From the NCBI GenBank assembly GCA_018350325.1, contig JAEVLN010000011.1, forward strand, positions 2,104,449-2,168,448: a DNA stretch of 64,000 bases. The letters run 5' to 3'. Made by a program: the position numbers and the translations under genes. Shown piece by piece: positions 46,988-58,400 of this stretch. Within the stretch, counting starts at the first letter, position 1; each line of letters begins with the position of its first letter. The stretch comes from Globodera rostochiensis. Lineage: Eukaryota > Nematoda > Chromadorea > Rhabditida > Heteroderidae. The notes below the pieces were generated by a model, which did no database searches, was not told the origin of the DNA, and worked only from the letters and a program-made list of their open reading frames with translations.

Positions 46988-49900
46988 ATGAAAAATATTT
47001 CGTTCAATGAACCGACAAATTTTGATGGCACAAAAACACAAAACGGCACCGAATCAGAAGATACCGACGGCATGGATTTGGTGCCGCCCCAACATTTGTT
47101 CAGTGACTACGTGGAAATTGCCTATTTGGGCCTTGTGATCTGTGCCGGTTTGGCACTGAACATTTCGGTGCTCAAGCGGTTGCTTCTCGAGCGGAGACGG
47201 GCCAAACGTGGCAACAAAGGCATGGTAAGCCCCACAAAGGCATGGTAAGCCCCAGCCTAATGTTTAGTCGCCTAAAACCTTAATTCTATTTATAAATTGG
47301 AAAATTTGAATTTTCAATATTTTCACTCGGAAATACATCACTTTTCAGAATGGCTTTCTGCTGCTGAAGCTGAACCTGAACGTGTCGGACATCCTGATCT
47401 TGCTCATTCACGCCAGCGGCAAGCTCGGCTGGCTGATCACCTACGAGTGGCGGTTTGGCGACTTTCTGTGCCGGCTGTTCAACCTGCTCTCCATGTTTAC
47501 GCTTTACCTCTCCTCCAACATTGTGATTTGCATAGCTTTGGATCGACTGTTCACCGTTCTGACGGCACGGAGGATGGACCTGGGACAGCGGAAGGTCTGA
47601 ACATTTTGCGATTTAAAATTTAATAAAAATATGGTTTTTGCTTATTAAGCTCAACTTGGTCCGGCTGATGCTAACATTGGCCTGGTCATTTTCGCTTCTG
47701 TTCTCACTGCCGCAGCTCTTCGTGTGGACGACGTACAATCCGTTCAAAGACACAATTTCCCGCGGATGGGTCCAATGCACCGATGTGAGTCGCGCGCATA
47801 CTTTTTGCTGAGGCGTTTGCCCGATTGATAATAATTAGAGATGCTCGAGAGTCTCGGTAAATTTCAAGTCTCGAGCATCCCTAATAATAATTATTGCCGA
47901 GGGGGACAACAAATAATGCTGAAAAGACAATGTTCACAGATTTGGAGCATCAATCGCTACGAGCAAAATTTGTCGGGCGGCCAATCGGAGAATAAAAATT
48001 CGTCTGATGGACCAGCCGAAGAGAACAGCGGCAGCAATTGGACCCAGCTAATTTTAGGGCCGATCATCCAAAATACATACGAACTAAGTCATCTGGTAGA
48101 GCATTTTGGCATTTTTAAATAAAGATCGGACCAAAATTCTTGATTAAAATCTCTCGATAATCGAGATCTTTCGATTTCTTGATCAAAACCTCGATAAATC
48201 TCGATCAAGACTTTTCGAAATTCTCGATCAAAACCTCGATAAATCTCGATCGCGATTTTTTGAAATTCTCGATCAAAATCCCGGTAAAGTTTGATCAAGA
48301 TCTTTCGAGATTCTCGATCAAAACCTCGATCGATCCGCAAGTCCGATCTTTACTTTCAATATCCAACGGCTTAGAATCCAATCAATCCTTTTTTGTTATT
48401 GTTGCAGTTCCTCGTGTTCTACGGCCCACTGATTGCGCTCGTCGTCTGTTATGTTGTGATTTCCAGCCGACTCATCCGTTTTGCTGCCAATAATCCATGC
48501 TCAACCGCACACACTGTTAAGGTAAGTAATAAAAACGGTCGTTTGAGTCTTTAAATAGAAAAAATGATCAAAAAATTAAGCTGCCGCAGTCCAAAGACTA
48601 TCAGCCGACGGCTGTCACTTACAGCAGCGCTGAGCGGCGCCAGAAGTTCAAAGGATCGGCTGCCCGGACAATGCCGTCCATGCGCATGTACGCCCCGGGC
48701 AAGTGGAGACGCAAATCGCAGCACAACAACCAGCTTGCCCTTCTTCACCATGCCCCGCTGATGGACATTGTGGAGCTGTCCTCAACAAGAGCAGAGGAGC
48801 CGAGCAACAGCGCACCGAATGATACGAAGGTCGTCAGCACGTATCAGTACCAAACGGTACAGCATGAGGCGCCTCAACAATCAGAAGCAGTGCAAGGAAC
48901 AATGACGGAAACGTTGCTGGTGAACTGCTCGCGAGGGAACTCGGCCATTTCGTTGCCCGCCTTCTCCAACTGCGCAGAAATGCGCCCATCGGTCTCCGCC
49001 GGTCAGCTGAACAACGGCACAGCGATGCCATTACCGGCATTCAGTCACGGTGCCACGCCGTCCCATTCGCACCATTCAATTTCATGCTGCTCCTCCTCCA
49101 TGTCGTCCTCACACGATTTGAAACGATTCGGCGACCAACCCGTGGATCGGTACCAAAAGTATAAAAAACAGCTACAAATTCACCCGCAAAGAGAACGAAG
49201 ACGACAGATTCTGTCCCGAATTCGCGACTCATTCCGGGAATCGTTCGGCAAAAGGGTAGGTGGCATTTTGCTTTTTGGAAATTTTGGAGAGTTTTTCAAA
49301 TTAATTGTCTAAAAAATATTCATTTCCTATCCAATAGAATGTGCGTCGGCGTTCACGGTTGGGCGATACTGAACTGACGAATATGCAAAGTTTGTCGACG
49401 AACAGTCTGTTTGATGGAATGAATCAATGCGATCGGTTGGTTGGGTCTTATTGTTTCAACCTAACAATGATCAAAAACTTCTGTCTCAGTGATCGGAATG
49501 GCACTTTGCCCGGATTTTGTGCGTTCCTCGTCCAATGGATGGATCGTTTGAAGCGGGCACAAATTTGGAATTTGTGCCGTAATGGGCATGGAAAACAGCG
49601 AATGTATGCAAAAAATTCGACATCATCATCCATCGGGGCGCGGCATTTTTGCTCGACGGATATTTTAGAGGGTAAGTGTGTGGAATAATTTTAAAAAAGA
49701 TGTAAAGCAATGTTTGCGATCTGATCCATCATTTTTACAATTGGAGGTCATCCCCGTCCTAACAAATAAGTCCATTCCAACAATTTGTGTCTAGGACGGG
49801 ATTGGCGGGACGGGACGGGACAGGACGAGACTTGAATTGCCTATTTTTTGTTTTATTTAGGGGCCTTTGTTTCGTCGAGTTCCCAGCCGCGCCCTCCGTC

Positions 49901-50496
49901 CTCATCGTCCAATAAAACCCACCAAAACGGCGATGTCTCCAGCGCCCAATCGTTTCACAAATCGCCCTGGATCTCGCGGAATCACTCTGTCCGCTCCTCA
50001 TACTCCACGACCATTTCCACACTTTTGCATCCAAACGACGGAACTGATCGGCCACGTCCGGTGAATAAAAAAATTTAAATTTTTTTGATGGTCAATTATT
50101 GAAAATTAAATATGCCCCAGGTCATATGGAAGAAGTACTGATGCTCAAGGAGAATTTAAAATATTATTTTATCAACTGCAGGTTCCCTCCGGAAATTTGC
50201 TTTGGCGCCACCGCTCTAAGGCATTTCGCACAACGCTGCTGGTCATCCTGGTCCACATCCTGTTGTGGAGCCCGTACAACGTATACGCGTTGATGAAGCA
50301 TGTCAACGAGCGGTTGTATGAGCGGATGAACGAACAGGCGAACGTGCTGAAGGACATGCAGTTTCTGATCACTCTGATCAACCCTTTTTTGTACGGCTTC
50401 GGACGGATCAGCGGAGGCGGAGGGGGCCGTGCGGCGGTCGGGCATCAGGAGACAAAACCAAAAGCGCGGTCTGCCGGCGGGGAAAAAGCGAGTTGA
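46988..50496 (+). CDS. GnRH/AKH-receptor-like GPCR with very long third loop
   Basis: Exons 46988-47224, 47349-47594, 47650-47784, 47940-48095, 48408-48521, 48581-49255, 49338-49671, 49861-50060 and 50182-50496 join in phase to 803 residues. TM1 is near 40-62 and TM2 at 85-103 (LNLNVSDILILLIHASGK). The TM3 cysteine is Cys120 and LDRLF at 143-147 replaces DRY. An ECL2 cysteine lies in GWVQCTD, TM5 is FYGPLIALVVCYVVI, TM6 is TLLVILVHILLWSPYN, and NPFLY at 766-770 is in TM7. The TM2-ECL1-TM3 pattern (SDxxxxxxxxGKxxWLxTYxWxxGDFLC) fits nematode GnRH-receptor-related GPCRs, which bind GnRH/AKH-like neuropeptides. The third intracellular loop, with its serine-rich exons 6-8, is about 400 residues, far above family norm. 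A second GPCR of the same type lies 5 kb downstream. Confidence 0.87.
47836..47883. mobile_element. 48-bp hAT-type MITE in a GPCR intron
   Basis: The termini TAGAGATGCTCGAGA and TCTCGAGCATCCCTA are inverted repeats with one mismatch. They are flanked by exact 8-bp duplications ATAATAAT (47828-47835 and 47884-47891). The two ends make up 30 of its 48 bases, so it is almost pure terminal repeat. Confidence 0.88.
48121..48352. repeat. CTCGAT-rich fold-back with internal tandem units
   Basis: AAAGATCGGAC at the left and GTCCGATCTTT at the right are inverted. Between them a unit of about 44 bp containing AAACCTCGATAAATCTCGATC recurs roughly four times with divergence. No flanking duplication is evident. 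It lies in the intron before TM5. A related right end (GGTCCGATCTCTA) is at 58180-58192. Confidence 0.65.
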
Positions 50497-50674
50497 ATGG
50501 AGCCGCAGCCTGTGATTTATTTTTTGTAAAACGGCATTTTGTTTGCGCCTTCCATTGTTCGTTCGTTTTAATTAAATGTTTGTGGACAAATAAATGACAT
50601 CACTCAAATTCGCTGGAAGGGCTACCGGTCCGAATCCCACTCTGATAGTGAGCCGGTTCAGTCCCGTCTGAAGC

Positions 50675-50790
50675 TAAATTAAGCCTAGCTTAGGCCACCC
50701 TGGCTTGCGGTTTGCTAGGCTTAGGTCTAAGCCTAAGCTAACTAAACTTGGCTTAGACCAAGCTTAGGCTTCGCCTAAGACGTTGAGAGA
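50675..50790. repeat. Diverged TTAGGC-type palindromes
   Basis: CCTAGCTTAGGCCACCCTGG and GGCTTAGGTCTAAGCC-like words resemble the 18076-18331 family but are degenerate. Confidence 0.6.
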
Positions 50791-51250
50791 ATTCGTGAAG
50801 TTTTGTCTTGGGCCTAATAACATCCGCCGTTTGGTTTTGATATTCTGGTCCGTGGTCTGATAAAATAAAATTTTAATTTTATCGCCCGGAAATTTAAAAT
50901 GATTTTTTCTTTTAAGAAATTGATTAAATTTAAAGAACTTTCAACTTTTTGTTCTACCAGGCGCTAACTGCTTTTCAAATTATTGGAGTTTAACAAACAT
51001 TTCTTTATCCAAATACTATGGGATATTTAATTTAAGCCTTTTATATAATATTTAAACCGGTTATTAAAAGTAGGGTTGCTCCTCGAACCCCGCCTTTTTT
51101 TGGTCGGGTTAAACGGTTCAGAAATTCAATTTGCAAAATATTGCATTAAATAACAAAAACCATAGTTGTTGGCTAACAGAGACATAACGTGATTAGTTGC
51201 ATAAAAATAAATTCATGCTCGTCCCTGGCAGATGCTTTTGTCTGATTTGG

Positions 51251-52456
51251 TCTACCGGACGGACCTTTTATTCTTTTCCCTATTACCGTACATTTTGTCC
51301 GGGCCTACCGGACCTTTTGTCCTTTTCCCTATTACCGTACATTTTGTCCGGGCCTACCGGACCTTTTGTCCTTTTCCCTATTACCGTACATTTTGTCCTT
51401 GCCTACCGGACCTTTTATTCTTTTCCCTATTACCGTACATTTTGTCCGGGCCTACCGGACCTTTTATTCTTTTCCCTATTACCGTACATTTTGTCCGGGC
51501 CTACCGGACCTTTTATTCTTTTCCCTATTACCGTACATTTTGTCCGGGCCTACCGGACCTTTTGTCCTTTTCCCTATTACCGTACATTTTGTCCGTGCCT
51601 ACCGGACCTTTTATTCTTTTCCCTATTACCGTACATTTTGTCCGGGCCTACCGGACCTTTTATTCTTTTCCCTATTACCGTACATTTTGTCCGGGCCTAC
51701 CGGACCTTTTATTCTTTTCCCTATTACCGTACATTTTGTCCGGGCCTACCGGACCTTTTGTCCTTTTCCCTATTACCGTACATTTTGTCCGGGCCTACCG
51801 GACCTTTTATTCTTTTCCCTATTACCGTACATTTTGTCCGGGCCTACCGGACCTTTTATTCTTTTCCCTATTACCGTACATTTTGTCCGGGCCTACCGGA
51901 CCTTTTATTCTTTTCCCTATTACCGTACATTTTGTCCGGGCCTACCGGACCTTTTGTCCTTTTCCCTATTACCGTACATTTTGTCCGGGCCTACCGGACC
52001 TTTTATTCTTTTCCCTATTACCGTACATTTTGTCCGGGCCTACCGGACCTTTTATTCTTTTCCCTATTACCGTACATTTTGTCCGGGCCTACCGGACCTT
52101 TTATTCTTTTCCCTATTACCGTACATTTTGTCCGGGCCTACCGGACCTTTTGTCCTTTTCCCTATTACCGTACATTTTGTCCGGGCCTACCGGACCTTTT
52201 ATTCTTTTCCCTATTACCGTACATTTTGTCCGGGCCTACCGGACCTTTTATTCTTTTCCCTATTACCGTACATTTTGTCCGGGCCTACCGGACCTTTTAT
52301 TCTTTTCCCTATTACCGTACATTTTGTCCGGGCCTACCGGACCTTTTATTCTTTTCCCTATTACCGTACATTTTGTCCGGGCCTACCGGACCTTTTATTC
52401 TTTTCCCTATTACCGTACATTTTGTCCGGGCCTACCGGACCTTTTGTCCTTTTCCC
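51251..52456. repeat. Minisatellite, ~24 copies of a 49-bp unit
   Basis: The unit includes CCTATTACCGTACATTTTGT and CCGGGCCTACCGGACC, with TTTTATTC/TTTTGTCC as the main alternation. Because 49 is not a multiple of three and the unit has no stop in any forward frame, all three plus-strand frames stay open for 370-440 codons. These are not genes. The minus strand has stops (TAATAG) in each unit. Confidence 0.95.
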
Positions 52457-55426
52457 TGTGTTGGCCTACTTGATCTTTTGGTGAAATTGATTTATCCTCT
52501 TTCTGAATAGTGATTTTGACGTGAAGGACGACCGAATGGCCCAGACTTTAAGGTTTAAAAAATACAATTTTTTTACAATGCGATTTAGTAAAAGACGGGA
52601 ACAGCATTTGCAAATTGCCTACTTTTGTTTGTTTTTCGTCTTAATCTCGGTTTTTCACGCAGTCGCCACGCGCTTAGGTATTGTTTAAATGCTTCGCAGT
52701 TTGGGGTTTAAAAGCATTCTCGAAAATCAATTCAAAAATTTTTTTTTTCTTACATTAATTTCCGTTTTCGATTTTCCAGTCTCGCCAGGAAATGGGAAAA
52801 AATAAATTGAAATCTAAATTCCCTCTTTTGGCATCCATTTTTTGGTATATTTTGGCCTCATATTGTCTACAGTTATTAAAGCATTTATATGTAAATAGTG
52901 CCGTGCAAGTGCCCCCCCCCCAATTTTATAAAAAATAAGAAAAAGTAAAAAGTCGCAAAATGCCTTTTGGGGGGATTCTTAAAACTCGACTCGGATCTTT
53001 CGCTTCTACCACTTCCGAGCCAGGCCACACAAAAATTCGAACATTTTACCTTAGAAACTCTCTATAAAAATAATCTTTTGCCGCATTCAAATAACAAACC
53101 TGGCTCGATTTTTCGATGAACTCCAAATTTGCATCAATTCGTGACCACTTTGTTTTATCCCAAATTAAATTTAGTTATTATTTTATTCTTTTAGGAGTCC
53201 TAGGGAAAACCGCCAAAATTGATTCTCTTCGTAAAAGAATTTAAGCATAAGTTCGGCTTGTCTCTCTCTCTCTCTCTTTTTATTTGTTCCGGCACTATAA
53301 TGCCATAATGCTGCTTTCTTTTGTCCTTTTGCCAATTTCAATCTCTTCCCCCTATTGAATTACACACCTTTCCCCTCCGGGGAAGTTCCCGTCCAACCCA
53401 ATTAGCGCAAAATCGCCACTCATTGTTCTTCCCCACCGCCCTTTTTTGTCATAAATTCCAAAACATAAGACTCAATTGACCATAATGGCATTGTGCCCTC
53501 GGGGCCTGAAATAATGCAATGCCGCCTCTGGGCATGTGAAGCTGTAAAAAGTCCAAATTTGAATTTTGGACATTTCTGAAAGACGGCGCTTATGACGATG
53601 AAATTGAGTCATGCTTTCCGTTCATCGCTCCCAGACTTGGCAAACATCCGTCGAAACGGGCACATTTCCGGACTTTTCTCATTTGGAGTCTGGGGAGGGA
53701 TACTGTAAACATTTCTGGATGAAATTCTGGAAATAAATTTTTGTTAATTTATTCCTGGAATATTTTCGGGAATGGAATGCCCACCCACCCACCCACCAAT
53801 CACCTGTCACTAAACGCCATCATTTCAATGTTTGTAATGCAATTAAATATTCTCCCACCCATTTTCCTCCCCCATTTTATAGAAAAACGCTGCCTGCTTT
53901 TTTCGACGAATTTAATATCGTGTTATCAGTGTGTAGAATAGTAAATGACATTGTTCTGAATTCGGAGGCCGCCCCTAAACATTCCCTCCCTTTCATTTGT
54001 GGCTCAACTCAATTAGTAAGTAATTCAGTGCACTAATTGACCTTTTAAGCAACTCCACCTATCAGTGGCAATTTGTCCCCATTATTTATTTTGCTTATTA
54101 ATTTATGGCAAATGAATGAATGTCCTAAATTGAGCACAGTTATTAAATGCATTTTAGGCGCTTTTCATTTATCGGTTAGAGCAACGAAACTAATGGACGG
54201 GACGGCATAAGCAAACAAAAAAGTTTCTGTGCGGACGTTCGTTTTGAGATTGATGGGAAATTAAAGCCATCAGACATTGAAATTGTAGACTTTTACAGAA
54301 AGAAAGGCCAGAAGCCGCAGTCGTTTTTTTAAACTTTGAGTTTTAAAATTTTATTATTTTAAATCCATAAAATGTTGGCTGACAAATGAGCGAGAAGCAA
54401 TAATAATTAATCGCCTACGGCAAAAATGCATTGCTCACATTCACTTAAACAGCGTGACTATTGGCATTCGCAAGGCCTTCAACACCTTTTTTCGTGCCAC
54501 TTTATTAACACCATTCAATCGTCCGCCCGTCCCCTTTAAAGCCCGGATTTACGTATTTATGCCATATTTACACACCAAGTGAATGTGATTCAAGCGGATT
54601 ATCTCCCCCCCCCCCCCCCACCCCCGACACTTTGCGCACTTCCGAAGGCAAGGGGTGGCACCGTTTGGTTGGGAACCACAACTGTTACAAAAAAAAACCT
54701 TTCGTACGAGCAGAAGAATATTTTGTATTCATAACAAAAATATGTGAGAGACCTAAAAACTTGGCTTTAATTTAACGAAACTTAAATAGCTCATTAGACT
54801 TTCGCAAAATATTTGTATTCTTTTATATACCTAAGCTTTCAATTAACAATAATCATGCCATCTCTGATGTACACATTTTAACATTTATATTGTATTACAT
54901 TGAACCCCCAATTTGTTAGCAACAATTTATTTCTGAAACAAATAATCATCGTCACATAAAGCTCATGAAACAATTTTTTTGCTGACGTTCCAACGGCCAA
55001 TTCCGACGGTTCATCCGGTCCCCCCCCCCCTCCCCTCCCCCCGGCGCTCTCTCCGCAGTCTCAACTCATTCATTACTCCTTGGAGTTCAGCAGCATCCCG
55101 CTGAATCCCGTGCCAATGTTTGCCAAATCCATAAAACAATATTTGCGTAAGGATCTCCTCTCCATATCAGCAAAAATTCATTTGCGTCAAAAAGCTCAAA
55201 TAAACTCAAAAAAACTAAGTCAACCTTTTTGAAAATGTCCAAAAAATCATTTTAGACATGGTAAAACAGTTTGCATTTTTATTAACACAAATAAACATCG
55301 ATTTATAAAAAATGCTTTTATTTTTATAATTTAAAGACATTTTAATTTTAAAAAATACATTTTCCTTTTTTCAATAAAATTTACATATCTAAATTAATTT
55401 TAAGGGTTTTTTATTCGCTTATTATT
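52457..55426. other. Intergenic between the two GPCR genes
   Basis: AT-rich, with a CT microsatellite at about 53261-53278 and C/G runs near 52912, 54606 and 55021. No exon series or RNA gene is seen. The right end is the upstream region of the second GPCR. Confidence 0.5.
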
Positions 55427-58400
55427 ATGAACGACACAACCGCCGGCGGCCAACAACAGCTGCACCCGAAGCCAATCGCAACTGAACGTGAACTGCTCGA
55501 CATTGTGGAGATTGTCTATTTGTCGTTGAGCGTTTGCATTGGCACTTTGCTCAATTCGATGGCCGTCTTTCGCCTCGTCCGCTACTCCAAGTCAGTGGAT
55601 GGGCTCATAAAGTTTAAAACTTGCAATTAAGTAAATAATTTTCAGTTTAAAATAAGAAAATGTTTCATTAATGTTGGTTTTCAAGACGTCCTTCGGCCAA
55701 CGCCAAGCAACATTGTCCGATCCGTCCCTTCTACATGAACGCGTTCGCCATGTTCAAATTCAACTTGGCCATCTCCGACTTTGCCATTCTGTTCATCCAC
55801 GCACTTGGCAAGGCAAGTTTAATCAATCCACAACAATCAAACTGAAACTGGTTTAGGCATACAAACAAATAAGACGTTGATAGAGGAAAAGTTAGCATCG
55901 AGTCTTGCGATCAAAATCTTAAATTTAAGACTTTCTTAACAAAAAATTTGGAATACGCTAATGGAAAAAACTATTAAAAATTGGAAGCCTGGTATCGAGA
56001 ATAATTTCTGTGAATTTTCTGATCAAATCTATCAAACTCTTGCCATCTAACAATCAGATAAACTTCAACAAGAATTGACCTTACGCGATACTCGAGAATA
56101 AGGCGTTTAAAATCAAAACTCTCGATTGGTCGAGACTCTCGTCGATTTTCTTCATTATGCCCCGTTTTAGATGGTGTGGCTTCTCTCTTATCGATGGCTG
56201 TTCGGTGACTTTGGCTGTCGGCTCTATCAGTTTCTGTCCGCGTTTGCCTACTATTCCAACTCCAATGTTGTTGTGGCCATCGGCTTGGACCGGCTAAAGG
56301 TTCGGAGAGTTTTTAAAAAATATTTTTATTCAAATTTACTTTTAATATCGCGCAAAAAAATTTGAAATTAATTTTGCAAAATATTCAATGACCGAAATTG
56401 TTAAATACAATTTTAGTTAATTATTAAAAAATAAAAAAAGCGTTTCAAAATTTATTTAAAATTGATATGGTCCATAAATCAATTTAACATTTTTGACAAT
56501 GGCAGAAAATAATTCAAAGGACCAAAAGTTTTAAACAATTTTTGCCCCATTTTGAGGTGGTCTATTCGGGCCAAGTGCAGGGCGCGTCCTCGTCAACGCG
56601 TCGCGTTCGCATTTTTTTGACCATCGCATGGGCGCTGGCCGCAATTTGCGCACTGCCCCAACTCTTTTTCTGGACAAACTTTGAGTTGGGCCTCGGCTGG
56701 TCCCAATGTACGACCATTTGGCAGGTCGAATTCAGAGAATTTACATCTGATGATTAATCATTCAATAATTAAATAAATTAATTTAATTAATTAAACGTCG
56801 TCTGTCTCCCAATGATAGCAAAATTGTGAAAAAAAAGTTTTCAGATTGCGGAATACTCTCGAGCGTCCAACATAATTTCGAGCAAAAATTTATCGATGGC
56901 TGCCATGTCGTCGACTATTTCACAACAACAACAACAGCACGCGGATTATTCGTGGAGTGCCAGTGCCAACACTCAGCTCGTCTACGAGATATTACATCAG
57001 GTAGACAACAAAAATATACTTCATTTTGTAATTCCTAAATAAAATTGTTATAATGAAATAGCTTCACATACTTTTAAAGCAGGGGTGCCATTTATCCTTA
57101 TTTATAAGATTTGTCCTTATTTGAAGGGTGCCAATCTTATAAATGTTAAATGTCCTTATTTATAAGATTTGTCCTTATTTGAGGCCTTCGTCCTTATTTT
57201 GTGAAGATTTTTTTCCAATTTTGTGAAGATTTTCATAATATTTTGATACAATTTTCAAAATTAGAAAATTTCGAAGCGAATTGGACCAATTTTCATTACA
57301 AATTGAGCCAAAATTCCAAAAAATTTTCGCGGCGGCGCGTATCGGTACCGCCGACCCCCCCCCCCCCCCCCCCCCACTAAAGCAGAATTCGCAAAAATTG
57401 CTTTTTTGAAAATCCATGGGAGCAATTTCCAAGCCCGAATTGTTGAGAAAAATTGTCGATGTCGAAAAATATGATTAAAAAACTCACATTTTATGCAAAA
57501 AATAAATTGCATTATGAACATTTTGATTTTTGAAAGCAAAATGCCAGCAAAATCTTATTTTTGACCTTCACTGTCCTTATTTTGCAAAATTTTCGATGGC
57601 ACCCCTGTTTTAAAGTCTTTTAAATAATTCCAAATGACCACTTTAAGTTAAGTGAGGTGTTTTACAATTATTATAGCGCTTTTAAATAAAACCCACTCAT
57701 TTGACCCCAAAAGCCTTTGTGGGGGGGGGGGCAGCCGCCATCTCTCCAATTTGGGGGGGGGGGGGGGATACAAACGAATCATTGGCAAAGACTGCGGCGG
57801 TCGATGAATTAGCGAGGAGATTCGATGGGATCAATGCATCGATTTGCACAAGGCACACTTTTCCCTATCGGCCCGCAATTTTCGTCCGGTCGATGGAATC
57901 AATTTGTGGCGGGAGCAGTGGGCAGAGCAAATCGATGTATCGAACGAATGAATTGAATTGAATGGGGGGGGGGGAATTTGGGTGAATGAATGGACTTGGC
58001 TCGTTTATGTACCTTTTATTTATGCATTTTTTCTTGGGGGATAGGCCGAAAAATTGATTCGTACAAGCCTTCTGTGCTTTCAATCGGACCGCGCGGCGGG
58101 TTCGAGTGGGGACGTCGAGCGATTCCTCGCATTTAAACCTCGAAATATTATGAGATTTCGATCGAAACATCGCATTGGTCCGATCTCTAATTACGATTTT
58201 TCAATGCACTTATTCTGAGTGGCTCATTTGTGAACAATCCGAAGAAAGTTCCGCCTTGGTCCTTGAATTAAATTAAGGCTGAAGCTTTTTATATTTTGAT
58301 AGAAGAATTAGTAAAATTTAAAAGATTAAATTTTTGGCATAATGTCTGTCCAGTTGCTCAAATCTCAAGGAGCTTTACACCGGCTAACATCCCTTCTCTG

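Noticed and set aside
46713..46991. Open frame with hydrophobic stretches just upstream of the first GPCR
   Set aside because: It overlaps the upstream splice acceptor and the GPCR start in another frame, and it is Phe-rich as expected from T-rich DNA.
50620..50660. GCTACCGGTCCGAATCCCACTC resembling a tRNA B box
   Set aside because: There is no A box and no cloverleaf. A similar GCTACCGGTCCGAGT at 63499 shows it belongs to a repeat.
51197..52510. Three overlapping open frames of 437, 413 and 372 codons
   Set aside because: They are the same 49-bp minisatellite read in three frames. No start context, splice sites or non-repeat domain supports a protein.
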